Origin: JACVRW01 sp963728495
Lineage (GTDB): Bacteria; Actinomycetota; Thermoleophilia; Solirubrobacterales; Thermoleophilaceae
Reading direction: 5' to 3'
Length of the DNA: 64,000 nt
Assembly (NCBI GenBank): GCA_963728495.1
Contig: CAVSKI010000007.1
Span: 620,001-684,000, forward strand
The position numbers and the translations under genes were made by a program. This document shows, one piece after another, positions 28,138-36,850 of the stretch (positions are counted from its first letter, which is position 1; each line of letters starts with the position of its first letter). The notes under the pieces are model-generated. The model made no database searches. It was not told the origin of the DNA and worked only from the letters and a program-made list of their open reading frames with translations.

Positions 28138-28620
28138 TCAGCGGCCGGCGCCCACAGCCATCCGGCGCAGCGGAATCACGAACCAGACGATCGCGAAGGC
28201 CGCAGCGGAGGCTGCTCCGACCAGATACACGGTGGTGTCCTTGTAGAGCACGTCGGTGATGAACACCACCGCACCGGTCATGGCCACAGCCAGGAGCCCG
28301 AGGCCCAGAATGATGATCCGGTTGCCGGTGCGGACGATGTGCTCCTTGTCCTGCTGGCGGAACTCGATCCGGTGGTGGGCCGAGGGCGCGATCAGGCAGA
28401 TGGCGGCCGCCGCCGTGGTGAGCAGCGTGATGAAGTAGATCGTCTGCTGGAGGCTCGTGACGTCGGCGAAGCGCTGGTTGAACGGCACCACCAGCAAGAA
28501 GGCGAACAGCACCTGCACCCCAGGCAGCGCCACCCGCAGTTCGCCGATCATCTCCTGCAAATTGCGGTCGATCCGCTCGCTCTCGCTCTCGTCCCGGCCC
28601 GTTTCGGGATGCGTCGACAC
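28138..28620 (-). CDS. DUF6328-like four-helix membrane protein
   Basis: 160 residues, GTG start. A charged N-terminus (~30 residues with ESERIDRNLQEMIGELRVALPGVQ) is followed by four hydrophobic helices: VLFAFLLVVPFNQRF, TIYFITLLTTAAAAICLIA, IIILGLGLLAVAMTGAVVF and VGAASAAAFAIVWFVIPL. The signature HRIEFRQQDKEHIVRTGNR lies between helices 2 and 3. This matches the DUF6328 type of small membrane protein of unknown function, common in actinobacteria. It is separated by 13 bases from the cytidylyltransferase gene and on the same strand, but a functional link to the glycan genes is not evident. Confidence 0.8.
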   Translation of the reverse strand: MSTHPETGRDESESERIDRNLQEMIGELRVALPGVQVLFAFLLVVPFNQRFADVTSLQQTIYFITLLTTAAAAICLIAPSAHHRIEFRQQDKEHIVRTGNRIIILGLGLLAVAMTGAVVFITDVLYKDTTVYLVGAASAAAFAIVWFVIPLRRMAVGAGR

Positions 28621-28643
28621 GGGGAAACCTTATCCCGAAAGCC

Positions 28644-28865
28644 TTGACCTCCCTGGTCCCCCGGACAGCCAAAGAAGCGACCGGCTCCGCCCTGCTCTGC
28701 GGGGCCTGCGGCCTCACCTGGGAGAGCCGGGCCGCCGCGCTTGAGATCTGGAAACGAGGACGCTGCCTCGCCTGCGGCTCGGCCATGAAACGCGGCTCCG
28801 CGCCATCCCAATCGAGGTCGGATCGCCTTCGCGGGCCGGCCGCCGTTCCCATCGCCGGGAGCTAG
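28644..28865 (+). CDS. Small zinc-ribbon protein
   Basis: 73 residues. CGACGLTW and CLACGSAM form two CxxC knuckles 20 residues apart, the layout of a small zinc ribbon. The start codon is a TTG with no clear ribosome site, and other starts further in are possible. The C-terminus is a Ser/Arg/Pro-rich low-complexity stretch. Nothing else points to function. It is too short to exclude chance, but the clean ribbon argues that it is translated. Confidence 0.5.
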   Translation: MTSLVPRTAKEATGSALLCGACGLTWESRAAALEIWKRGRCLACGSAMKRGSAPSQSRSDRLRGPAAVPIAGS

Positions 28866-28889
28866 CGGAACTCGCCGCACGGCACGTCT

Positions 28890-29057
28890 ATGAGCTCCTG
28901 GGACGACGACGACTGGACGGGCGAGCCGCCCGAGGGCCGCTACTCGGCCGACCGGGCCAATCCCGGCTTCTGGCGTGACAACCGCGCGCCCATCTCCATC
29001 ACCGCCACGGGCGTAGGCCTTGCCCTGATTATCCTGCTCGTGGTTTGGCTGCTGTAG
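28890..29057 (+). CDS. 55-residue single-pass membrane protein (acidic N-terminus, C-terminal helix)
   Basis: ATG at 28,890 to TAG at 29,057. The N-terminus is MSSWDDDDWTGEPPEG, then RYSADRANPGFWRDNR, and the last ~20 residues are a hydrophobic helix SITATGVGLALIILLVVWLL. The order is that of a tail-anchored micro-protein. It overlaps the start of the next gene by 13 bases, so the two may be coupled. Not recognised as a named family. Confidence 0.5.
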   Translation: MSSWDDDDWTGEPPEGRYSADRANPGFWRDNRAPISITATGVGLALIILLVVWLL

Positions 29058-29848
29058 AACGCGTAGCCGTCGTGCTCGGCGCCCGCAACCTGGGCGGCGC
29101 GATCCTCGATCATCTCGTGTCGCAGGGCTGGCGCGGCGCGGCCGTGGCGCGCAGCGAGGAGACCGCTGCGGCGGTCCGCGAGCGCGGCGCCCTCGGGATC
29201 GCGGCCGACGCCGCCAACCCATCCTCGCTCGAGTCCGCGCTGGTGCGGGTTCGTGGGGAGCTGGGCCCGCCGAGCCTGATCGTGAACGCCGTGAGTGCCG
29301 CCCGCCCGAGCGGCGACGGGCCGTTCGGAGGAGGGTCCATCGCCGACGCGGACGTCGATGCCTTTCGCGGCTGGACAGCCGCCGTGGCCGAGCAGGGATT
29401 CGTGTTTCTCTCCGGCGGGCTGCGCGCGCTGCGCGAGTCCGGGGGAGGGACCCTCGTGCAGGTGACCGGCGGCTCGGCGCGCCGCGCGATGCCCGGCCGC
29501 GGGCTGTGGTCGGCGGGCGCGCAGGCCACCCGGGCCATGGTCCACGCCGCCGCCCAGGAGGTCCGCGAGGAGGGCATCCACGTGGCTCTGCTGATCGTGG
29601 ACGCCACGATCGAGTCGCCAAAGACCGAGGCCTTCACGCGCGACCAGCCGCGTGAGGCGCTCGCCGACCAGCGGCTGATCGCCGAGGCGGTGAGCTTCCT
29701 GGCCGGCCAGGAGCCGCGCGCCTACACGCACCGGCGCGATGCACGTCCTCGATGGTCACTCCTTCGGCGTCGGCGCCCGCTGTCGGCTCCGCGGTCGCCA
29801 TCTAACTCTCGACCCGCTTGCGCGTCCGGGCCTGCTTCTGGCGCTTGA
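29045..29848 (+). CDS. SDR family protein (Rossmann-fold oxidoreductase-like)
   Basis: 267 residues if the TTG at 29,045 is the start. The Rossmann start is RVAVVLGARNLGGAILDHLV, followed by PSLIVNAVSAARPSG, a Gly-rich LVQVTGGSARRAMPG and a C-terminal AMVHAAAQEVREEGIHVALLIV as in short-chain dehydrogenases. The usual YxxxK catalytic pair is not clear (the region reads GRGLWSAGAQATRAM), so it may be catalytically inactive. The literal C-terminus runs into the typA gene on the other strand. A frame change near 29,740 would end it at the TAA of 29,803-29,805, so the true end is uncertain. Confidence 0.65.
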   Translation: MAAVERVAVVLGARNLGGAILDHLVSQGWRGAAVARSEETAAAVRERGALGIAADAANPSSLESALVRVRGELGPPSLIVNAVSAARPSGDGPFGGGSIADADVDAFRGWTAAVAEQGFVFLSGGLRALRESGGGTLVQVTGGSARRAMPGRGLWSAGAQATRAMVHAAAQEVREEGIHVALLIVDATIESPKTEAFTRDQPREALADQRLIAEAVSFLAGQEPRAYTHRRDARPRWSLLRRRRPLSAPRSPSNSRPACASGPASGA

Positions 29849-31634
29849 CCGGGTCGAGCTCGAGCTTGCGCAGGCGGACCGCGTCGGGCGTGACCTCCAC
29901 GCTCTCGTCATCGCGGATGAACTCGAGCGCCTGGTCGAGCGACAGGCGGTGTGCGGGCACGAGCTTGACCGTTTCGTCCGAGCCTGCGGCGCGCACGTTG
30001 GTCTGCTTCTTCTCGCGCACCGCGTTCACATCGAGGTCAGCGGCGCGGGCGTTCTCGCCCACCACCATCCCCTCGTAGACCTCCTCGCCCGGCCCGACGA
30101 AGAGCCGGCCGCGCTCCTGGAGCTTGAGTAGAGCGAAGGTGGCGGTGGGCCCGCGCCGGTCGGCCACCAGCGAGCCCGTCGGGCGGGTGCGAATCTCGCC
30201 CTGCCACGGCTCGTAGCGCTCGAAGACCGAGTGCAGGATGCCCGATCCGCGCGTCTCGGTCATGAACTCCGTCCGAAAGCCGATCAGGCCGCGCGTGGGA
30301 ACCAGGAAGTCGAGCCGTACCCAGCCCGTGCCGTGGTTGACCATGTTCGCGAGGCGCCCCTTGCGCAGCGCCAGCATCTGGGTAACCACACCCAGGAAGT
30401 CCTCGGGCACGTCGATCGCCAGTCGCTCGATCGGCTCGTGCAGCACCCCGTCGACCTCACGCGTGACCACCTGGGGCTTGCCGACGGTGAGCTCGAAGCC
30501 CTCGCGGCGCATCGTCTCCACGAGCACGGCCAGCTGCAGCTCGCCGCGACCCTGCACCTCCCAGGTGTCGTTGCGATCGGTGTCGAGCACCCGGATGGCC
30601 ACGTTGCCCACCAGTTCGGCTTGCAGCCGGTCCTCGACCATGCGCGCCGTCAGTCTCGATCCCGACTTCCCGGCCAGGGGCGAGGTGTTGATCCCGACGG
30701 TCATCCCCAGCGCCGGCTCCTCGACGGCGATCACCGGCAGCGGCCGGGGGTCCTCGAGATCCGCGATCGTCTCCCCGATCGTGATCTCGGGGATGCCGGC
30801 CAAGGCGATGATCTCGCCCGGTCCGGCTTCGTCGGCGGGAACGCGGCGGAGGCCCTCGTTCACGTAAAGCTCCGCCACGCGAACGCGCTCGATCTCGCCC
30901 TCCCGGCGACACCAAGCCACCTCCTGGCCCTTGCGGATCGTGCCCTGGTGCACCCGGCACAGGGCCAGCCGGCCGACGTAGGGATCGGCGTCGAGGTTGG
31001 TCACGCGTGCCTGCAGCGGATGGCCCTCCTCGTAGGTGGGCGCGGGGATGCGCTCCACCAGCAGGTCGAGCAGCGGCCTCAGGTCCGTGCCCTCGGTGCC
31101 CTGCTCGAGGCAGGCCCAGCCGGCCTTGGCGTTGGTGTAGACGATCGGGAACTCGATCTGCTCCTCGTCCGCGTCGAGGTCGAGGAAGAGCTCGTAGACC
31201 TCGTTCACCACATCCCCGATGCGGGCGTCGGGACGATCCACCTTGTTCACGCAGAGCACCACCGGCAGCCTGGCCTCGAGCGCCTTGCGCAGCACGAAAC
31301 GGGTCTGGGGCAGCGGGCCCTCGGAAGCGTCCACCAGCAGCATCACGCCGTCGACCATCGTCAGCCCACGCTCGACCTCGCCTCCGAAGTCGGCGTGACC
31401 CGGGGTATCGACGAGGTTGAGCTTGACCGCGCCGAAGCGCACGGCCGCGTTCTTGGCCAGGATCGTGATGCCGCGCTCGCGTTCCTGGTCCATCGAGTCC
31501 ATCACGCGGTCGGTGAGCACCTCGTGCGCCGCGAACACGCCCGACTGGCGCAGCATGGCGTCCACCAGCGTCGTCTTGCCGTGGTCGACGTGGGCGATGA
31601 TCGCCACGTTGCGGATGTCATCGCGGGTGGCCAC
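29802..31634 (-). CDS. typA: Translational GTPase TypA/BipA
   Basis: 610 residues. GTPase domain: G1 HVDHGKTT at ~15-22, switch ERERGITILAKNA, G3 DTPGHADFGGE and G4 NKVDRPDA. Domains II, III and V follow (LCRVHQGTIRKGQEVAW; ELQLAVLVETMRREGFELTVG; FEPWQGEIRTRP-like) and the C-terminal RRGPTATFALLKLQERGRLFVGPGEEVYEGM is diagnostic of TypA/BipA rather than EF-G or LepA. It binds ribosomes under stress or cold. The basic tail (RKLELDPVKRQKQARTRKR) is usual for actinobacteria. It abuts the MOSC gene upstream; convergent with the SDR gene. Confidence 0.96.
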   Translation of the reverse strand: MATRDDIRNVAIIAHVDHGKTTLVDAMLRQSGVFAAHEVLTDRVMDSMDQERERGITILAKNAAVRFGAVKLNLVDTPGHADFGGEVERGLTMVDGVMLLVDASEGPLPQTRFVLRKALEARLPVVLCVNKVDRPDARIGDVVNEVYELFLDLDADEEQIEFPIVYTNAKAGWACLEQGTEGTDLRPLLDLLVERIPAPTYEEGHPLQARVTNLDADPYVGRLALCRVHQGTIRKGQEVAWCRREGEIERVRVAELYVNEGLRRVPADEAGPGEIIALAGIPEITIGETIADLEDPRPLPVIAVEEPALGMTVGINTSPLAGKSGSRLTARMVEDRLQAELVGNVAIRVLDTDRNDTWEVQGRGELQLAVLVETMRREGFELTVGKPQVVTREVDGVLHEPIERLAIDVPEDFLGVVTQMLALRKGRLANMVNHGTGWVRLDFLVPTRGLIGFRTEFMTETRGSGILHSVFERYEPWQGEIRTRPTGSLVADRRGPTATFALLKLQERGRLFVGPGEEVYEGMVVGENARAADLDVNAVREKKQTNVRAAGSDETVKLVPAHRLSLDQALEFIRDDESVEVTPDAVRLRKLELDPVKRQKQARTRKRVES

Positions 31635-32486
31635 CTAGTCCTCGATCGCACGGATTTCGTCGCCGATCGCAATACGCCCGTCGGTGACGATGTCCGCCCG
31701 CAGGCCGCCGCGGTGCACGAGCGCACGCAGGAGGCCAACCTCGGTCAGGCGCTCGAGGTGGGCGCACGGCTCGCACAGCCGGCGGCCCGCACATTCGACC
31801 TCTCCCACCGAGAAGCGCCGGCCGACGAGGGCGTTGAGATCGATCCCGCGCGTGACGATGTTGCGGCGCGCGTCCTCGGGGGTGGGGGTGTGTCCGGAGC
31901 TGAGCGTGATCGCCTCGAGCTGCTCGGCCTCGATAAGAGTGAGGTCGTGGCCGTTGGAGGCCGGGTTCGAGAAGGTCCCCCGACCGTCGAAGTAGCGGTC
32001 ACCCTCGAGACCGCGGCCGGCGTGGGCACCGGCCTCTCCGAGCAGAGTCATCGGCGCTTCGGCGGTGCGCGCCACAGCAATGGCCTCCACGCGGCCGTGG
32101 GCTCGGGCCGCGTCGGCCTTCGGCATGGCGGTCCAGAGTGCCGGGTCGGCCGGGGCCACGAGATAGCCCGCCGAGATGCTCTCGAAGCCCTCATCCTCGA
32201 GCAGGGGCGCCCACACCAGCCCTGGTGGCGAGCCGAAGGCGACGGCGGCGTTGTCGTCGCGCAGCACAGCCAGCCACGGCCCCGCCCAGTTGAACCGATA
32301 GGGGTCCGAGATCGGCACCAGGCCGAGCCCGCGTCCAGCGAGCCAGTTGCGCCACGCCGGCCAAGGCGGACCCTCCTCCGGGCAGGGCACCTCCTCCACG
32401 GCGAGCTCGAGGATGGTGGCCAGGCAGGCGGCACCCGCCCGCGAGAGGCGCGGCGCTTCGCTCTCGGGCGGGGGGCTGGGACGCAC
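31635..32486 (-). CDS. MOSC domain-containing protein
   Basis: 283 residues from the GTG at 32,484-32,486. The C-terminal half (~140-283) is a MOSC sulfurase-like domain: GRVEAIAVARTAEAPM, LTLIEAEQLEAI, RRNIVTRGIDLNALVGRRF and the cysteines of CAGRRLCEPCAHLERL, the conserved CxPC type, probably binding sulfur or molybdopterin. The first ~110 residues are a distinct domain (LELAVEEVPCPEEGPPW, WAGPWLAVLRDDNAAVAFG) that I do not recognise. Its end is directly followed by the typA start. GTG start with no good ribosome site seen. Confidence 0.85.
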   Translation of the reverse strand: MRPSPPPESEAPRLSRAGAACLATILELAVEEVPCPEEGPPWPAWRNWLAGRGLGLVPISDPYRFNWAGPWLAVLRDDNAAVAFGSPPGLVWAPLLEDEGFESISAGYLVAPADPALWTAMPKADAARAHGRVEAIAVARTAEAPMTLLGEAGAHAGRGLEGDRYFDGRGTFSNPASNGHDLTLIEAEQLEAITLSSGHTPTPEDARRNIVTRGIDLNALVGRRFSVGEVECAGRRLCEPCAHLERLTEVGLLRALVHRGGLRADIVTDGRIAIGDEIRAIED

Positions 32487-32530
32487 GCCGCGAGTTTGGC
32501 AGCCGACCGACGCCTCTAGTCTCGATCGCC

Positions 32531-33577
32531 ATGCCCGAGCTGGTACTGAGCGTGCTCGATCAATCGCCGATCTCCGAGGGCCAGACCGCGGCGAGCGCGC
32601 TTCACAACACACTCGACCTGGCCGAGCTGACCGACGAGCTCGGCTACTCGCGCTACTGGGTGGCCGAGCACCACGCGACTCCCGCGCTGGCCTGCGCCGC
32701 TCCGGAGATCCTGATCGCCGCGATCGCGGCGCGCACCGAGCGCATCCGGGTGGGAAGCGGCGGCGTGATGCTTCCGCATTACAGCCCGCTCAAGGTGGCG
32801 GAGACGTTCAGCCTGCTGGCCGGGCTGCATCCCGAGCGGATCGACCTCGGGCTGGGCCGCGCGCCCGGCACCGATCCGCTGACGACCTTCGCGCTGCAGC
32901 GCGACCGCCGCCAGGCGGCCCCCGACGACTTCGTCGAGCAGCTGCCCGAGCTCCTGGGCCTGCTGGAGGACCGCCTGCCCGCCGACCACCCCTTCGCGCG
33001 CCTCGCCCGCACCCTGCCCGGACTCCCCGAGCGCCCCGAGCCGTGGCTGCTGGGCTCGTCCCCGCAGAGCGCGATCTGGGCCGCCGAGCTGGGGTTGCCC
33101 TACTCGTTCGCCGACTTCATCAACCCCAACGGGCCCGCCATAGCCGCCGACTACCGGGCCCGCTTCGTCGACTCCGAGCGCCTCGGCGCGCCGCGCGTGA
33201 GTGCCGGCGTGATCGTCATCTGTGCCGAGACCGATGCGGAGGCCGAGGAGCTCGCCTCATCGAGCCGGATGATGATGTCGCTGCTCAAGCAGGGGCGGCT
33301 GATCCCGATCCCGCCCGTGGACCGCGCGCTGCGCTACCTCGAGACGCGCGAGCGCTCGCCGGGAGGCCGCCGGGCGGTGATCGGCTCGCCGCAGACGGTG
33401 CGTTCGGGCCTGGAAGCGGTGGCCGAGGAATACAGCGCGGGCGAGCTGCTCCTGCTGACGATCACCCACGACCACCAGGCCCGGCGGCGCTCGTACGAGC
33501 TGGTGGCCGAGGAGTTCGGGCTGGTCGAGGGCGCGGCGAGCGGAGCACCGGCGGAATTGCGTCGCAGGTCGGGATAG
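32531..33577 (+). CDS. LLM class flavin-dependent oxidoreductase
   Basis: 348 residues, intact. TIM-barrel luciferase-like monooxygenase: LSVLDQSPISEGQT near the start, YSRYWVAEHHATPALACAAPEI, RIRVGSGGVMLPHYSPLKVAE, RIDLGLGRAPGTDPLT and WLLGSSPQSAIWAAELGLPY. These match the alkanal-monooxygenase/MsnO8-like subclass whose members are annotated LLM class flavin-dependent oxidoreductases. It would use FMN or F420 to oxidise an organic substrate; the substrate is unknown. Convergent with the ribokinase gene (stops adjacent) and divergent from the MOSC gene. Confidence 0.92.
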   Translation: MPELVLSVLDQSPISEGQTAASALHNTLDLAELTDELGYSRYWVAEHHATPALACAAPEILIAAIAARTERIRVGSGGVMLPHYSPLKVAETFSLLAGLHPERIDLGLGRAPGTDPLTTFALQRDRRQAAPDDFVEQLPELLGLLEDRLPADHPFARLARTLPGLPERPEPWLLGSSPQSAIWAAELGLPYSFADFINPNGPAIAADYRARFVDSERLGAPRVSAGVIVICAETDAEAEELASSSRMMMSLLKQGRLIPIPPVDRALRYLETRERSPGGRRAVIGSPQTVRSGLEAVAEEYSAGELLLLTITHDHQARRRSYELVAEEFGLVEGAASGAPAELRRRSG

Positions 33578-34491
33578 TCACGGGCTAACCGCCGCTCGCA
33601 CCTCCTCGAGCGTCGGCATCGAGACGCCGGCGCCGGAGCTCTGGACGCACAGAGACGCGGCGACGTTGGCCGTCGAGAGGGCCGCGCGAAGCGACTCGTC
33701 ACGGCTCAGCTGGGCGGCGAGGAACCCCACGAAGCAATCGCCCGCTCCGGTGGCATCGACCGAATCCACCCTCCGGCCGTCGATCTCGATGACCTCCTCT
33801 CGCTCGAGTGCCAGCGCCCCCGCCTTGCCGAGCGTCACGACCATCGTCTGCGCATCGCGACTCCGCAGCCTTCGTGCGGCGTCGATCAGCGCGTCACGCG
33901 ACTCGAACGACTCCGCGGCTCCCGGGACGAGGAACGCGAGCTCGGTCTCGTTCACCACCAGCACGTCGGCCAGGTCCATAGCCGCGACTCGCACTCGAGG
34001 GCGGGCGCCGGGTTGAGAATCGTCGCCGCCCCCTGGTTGTGGGCCCGCCTGAGGGCGGCCTCGACCGTCTCCAGCGGGACCTCGAACTGGGCCACCACCA
34101 CGTCGCCGGCCTCCACCGGCAGGGCTTGCACGTGTGTCGGGGTCAGCGCAGCGTTTGCGCCGGGAACCACCACGATCGTGCTCTCCGAGTCCGCCACGGT
34201 CACCACCGCGGTGCCGGTGGGCACACCCGATTCGCTCTCCACGTGATCGAGGTCGAGGCCCTCGTCGCGCAGGAAGGCCTCCAGCCGGCGGCCGAAGTCG
34301 TCGTCGCCGAGCCGACCCACCATCACGGTCTCGGCACCGGCGCGCGAGGATGCCACCGCCTGGTTGGCCCCCTTGCCGCCTTCGCTGAAGCCCAGCTTGC
34401 TGCCGGGCACGGTCTCGCCGGGCCTCGGGTGACGGTCGGCCGTCGCGACCACGTCCATGTTGATGCTGCCCACGACGAAGACCCTGCTCAC
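33578..34491 (-). CDS. rbsK: Ribokinase family carbohydrate kinase, one frameshift
   Basis: PfkB-family sugar kinase. N-terminal substrate-binding motif VFVVGSINMDVVATADRHPRPG and GGKGANQAVASSRAG. The C-terminal ATP-binding motif DSVDATGAGDCFVGFLAAQL holds the anion-hole GAGD with catalytic Asp. One base appears to be missing near 33,990, between ILNPAPALE and MDLADVLVVNETE; otherwise the 304-residue protein is complete. The GTG start overlaps the M20 peptidase stop (GTGA). Phosphorylation of ribose or a related pentose is the family function. It is the last gene of the run that also holds M20 peptidase and ACC deaminase, which may reflect salvage of amino compounds. Confidence 0.88.
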
Positions 34492-35801
34492 GCGGTCGGC
34501 TCTCCAAGCAGGCGGCGGGCAACCGAGCGGTAGCACTCGACCGCGAGCGCGAGGTCGCGCACGTCCACACGCTCGTTGCGCGCGTGCGGCAGGGCGGTGA
34601 CCTGCGCGAGCGGCATGTGGCGAAACGGGAAGAAGCCGTAGGCCACGCACTCGGGGAAGGCGGCGCGGAAGGTCTGTGAATCGGAGTAGCCGGTGGAGAT
34701 CGTGGGCAGGCAGCGCGCGCCGGGATCCACGTCCGCGACCCATTCGTTCAGCGCGTCCATCAGGGGCGACTCCACCGCCGACTCGTTGCCGACCACGCGC
34801 TCGGTGAACTCGAGCCGGTAGCCGTCACGCCCGAGCACCTCCTGAATTCGGGCGGTCACCTCCGGCTCGTCCATGCCCGGGGGCACGCGGCAGTCCACGT
34901 GCACCCGCGCGGCGTCGGGGATCACGTTCATCGTCCGCGCGGCGTCCACCATGGTCGGAGCGAGGGTCACGCGCATCATGTGCTCGGCGAGCACGGCCAG
35001 ACCGGGCGCCCGTTCTCTGAGTGCGGCCAGGGCGGCGGCCGGATCTCGCTCACCGTCGAGGTCGAGTCCGGCGAGCAGCGCACGCGGCCCCGGAGTCAGG
35101 TCCCAGCCCGGCCTCGCCGCGGCCATGGCCTCGAGAAAGGGCGCCAGCTTGGGGAGCGCGTTGTCGGCGCCGATCGGGAGCGCCGCGTGCCCGGCGGTTC
35201 CCTCGGTGGTCAGCGTGAAGCGAAACACGCCCTTCTCACCAATCGAGACGGCGTAGCTTCGCTCCGCGTCCACGGGCAGCGCCTCACCACCACCCTCGTT
35301 GAGCAGGTAGTCGCAGCGAACCAGCTCGGGATGCTCGGTGCAGACCCATTTGGCGCCGGTGCCGCCCTCCTCCTCGTCGGCGACCGAGATCAGGACCAGA
35401 TCGCCGCGCGCCGGGCGCCAGCCTTCGCGGGCGAGCGAGCAGATCGTCACGACCTCGGCGGCCAGCTGGCTCTTCATGTCGAGCGCGCCGCGCCCCCAGA
35501 CGCAGCCCTCGGCGAGTGCTCCCGACCACGGTCCGTAACGCCAGCCCTCGGGATCGGCCACCACGGTGTCGGGGTGTGAGAGCAGGCCGAGAACGGGCCC
35601 CTCCTGCGCACCCTCCAGCCGCGCCACGAGGTTGGGCCTCTGCGGCTCCTCGCCCAGCAGCGTCACCTCGAGACCGGCGGCGCGGAGGTGGCCCGCCACG
35701 AGCTCCTGAGCAGGACGCTCGTTGCCCGGTGGGTTGACCGTGTCGATGCGCAGCAGCTGCTGCAACAGCTCGGTCGCCTCCTGAGCCCGCGCGCTGGTCA
35801 C
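34488..35801 (-). CDS. M20 family metallopeptidase
   Basis: 437 residues. M20/M25/M40 amidohydrolase fold: LLRIDTVNPPGNERPAQEL, LLSHPDTVVADPEGW (first metal ligands), WGRGALDMKSQLAAEV (bridging Asp), VADEEEGGTGAKW (catalytic Glu pair), the dimerisation domain ~190-330, and the last ligand near YSDSQTFRAAFPE. This family cleaves acylated amino acids, carboxypeptide bonds or N-acyl groups, as in ArgE/DapE relatives. It overlaps ribokinase by GTGA and sits eight bases after the ACC deaminase stop, so the three are one operon. Substrate unknown. Confidence 0.93.
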   Translation of the reverse strand: MTSARAQEATELLQQLLRIDTVNPPGNERPAQELVAGHLRAAGLEVTLLGEEPQRPNLVARLEGAQEGPVLGLLSHPDTVVADPEGWRYGPWSGALAEGCVWGRGALDMKSQLAAEVVTICSLAREGWRPARGDLVLISVADEEEGGTGAKWVCTEHPELVRCDYLLNEGGGEALPVDAERSYAVSIGEKGVFRFTLTTEGTAGHAALPIGADNALPKLAPFLEAMAAARPGWDLTPGPRALLAGLDLDGERDPAAALAALRERAPGLAVLAEHMMRVTLAPTMVDAARTMNVIPDAARVHVDCRVPPGMDEPEVTARIQEVLGRDGYRLEFTERVVGNESAVESPLMDALNEWVADVDPGARCLPTISTGYSDSQTFRAAFPECVAYGFFPFRHMPLAQVTALPHARNERVDVRDLALAVECYRSVARRLLGEPTA

Positions 35802-35809
35802 CCGGCCGC

Positions 35810-36820
35810 CTAGGCGCGAAACAGGCCGGCGTAGGCGCTCAGCGCCGGCTGGCCGCCGAGGTGGGCATAGAGGACGTTGGAGTCCTTGGCGATCTCACCG
35901 CGCTCGACCAGGTCGATCATCCCGGCCATCGACTTTCCCTCGTACACCGGGTCGGTGATCATGCCCTCGAGGCGCGCGGCCGTACGCATCGCCTCCAGCG
36001 TCACCCGGTCGGGGATGCCGTAGGTGCCGGCGTGATAGCGGTCGTCGAGGATGATCTCGTCCTCGCTCAACTCGCGGCCGACCTCGATCAGTGCCGCGGT
36101 AGCGCGAGCGATGCGAGCCACCTGATCGCGGGTCTCCTGGGGCCGGGCCGAGCCGTCGATGCCGATGATGCGGCGCTGTTCCTCCTGGGCGGCGAAGCCG
36201 GCGATCATGCCCGCGTGAGTGCTGCCGGTGACCGAGCACACCACGATCGTGTCGAAGAACACGCCCAGCTCCTCCTCCTGCTGCGCCACCTCCTGGGCCC
36301 AGCGGGCAAAGCCCAGTCCGCCCAGCTCATGGTCCGAGGCGCCGGCGGGAATGGCGTAGGGCTTGCCCCCGGCCGCTTCGATGTCGGCGATGGCCTGCTC
36401 CCAGCTCTCCTTGAAGCCGATGCCGAACTCCGAGCGCACCAGCCGGACGTCGGCGCCCATCAGGCGGCTGAGCTGGATGTTGCCGACGCGGTCGTAGACC
36501 ACGTCCGGCCAGTCCACCCAGCTCTCCTGGATCAGCACCGCCTTGAGGCCCAACCGAGCAGCGACCGCGGCGACCTGGCGGGTGTGATTGGACTGAATGC
36601 CGCCGATCGACACCAGCGTGTCGCACTCCTGGGCCAGCGCATCGGCCACGAGGTACTCCAGCTTCCGCGTCTTGTTGCCGCCGTAGGCCAGGCCGCTGTT
36701 GCAGTCGTCGCGCTTGGCCCACAGCGACGCTCCGCCGAGGTGGGCGGTCAGTCGCTCGAGGCGGTGTACCGGCGACGGGCCGAACAGGAGCGGCTCGTGC
36801 GCGAAGGAGTCGAGCTTCAC
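35810..36820 (-). CDS. acdS: 1-aminocyclopropane-1-carboxylate deaminase (ACC deaminase)
   Basis: 336 residues, the usual size. Lys50 of GGNKTRKLEY is the PLP lysine. SIGGIQSNHTRQVAAVAA holds the ring-opening Ser region and VCSVTGSTHAGM is also conserved. The residues known to separate true ACC deaminases from D-cysteine desulfhydrases are present: Glu in YEGKSM (residue 294) and Leu in AHLGG (residue 321). It cleaves the plant ethylene precursor ACC to ammonia and 2-oxobutanoate and so suggests soil or rhizosphere life. Downstream are an M20 peptidase and a ribokinase. Upstream are an acidic anchored protein and a two-component system on the same strand. Confidence 0.95.
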   Translation of the reverse strand: MKLDSFAHEPLLFGPSPVHRLERLTAHLGGASLWAKRDDCNSGLAYGGNKTRKLEYLVADALAQECDTLVSIGGIQSNHTRQVAAVAARLGLKAVLIQESWVDWPDVVYDRVGNIQLSRLMGADVRLVRSEFGIGFKESWEQAIADIEAAGGKPYAIPAGASDHELGGLGFARWAQEVAQQEEELGVFFDTIVVCSVTGSTHAGMIAGFAAQEEQRRIIGIDGSARPQETRDQVARIARATAALIEVGRELSEDEIILDDRYHAGTYGIPDRVTLEAMRTAARLEGMITDPVYEGKSMAGMIDLVERGEIAKDSNVLYAHLGGQPALSAYAGLFRA

Positions 36821-36850
36821 CCGCGGCAGTCTGCCAGCAAGCCGCGCCCG

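Noticed and set aside
28644..28865. Zinc ribbon as part of the SDR gene
   Set aside because: Different frame with a stop (TAG) between them, and a separate micro-protein in the gap.
35810..36820. D-cysteine desulfhydrase instead of ACC deaminase
   Set aside because: Glu294 and Leu321 equivalents match true ACC deaminases rather than the Ser/Thr of the desulfhydrase group.
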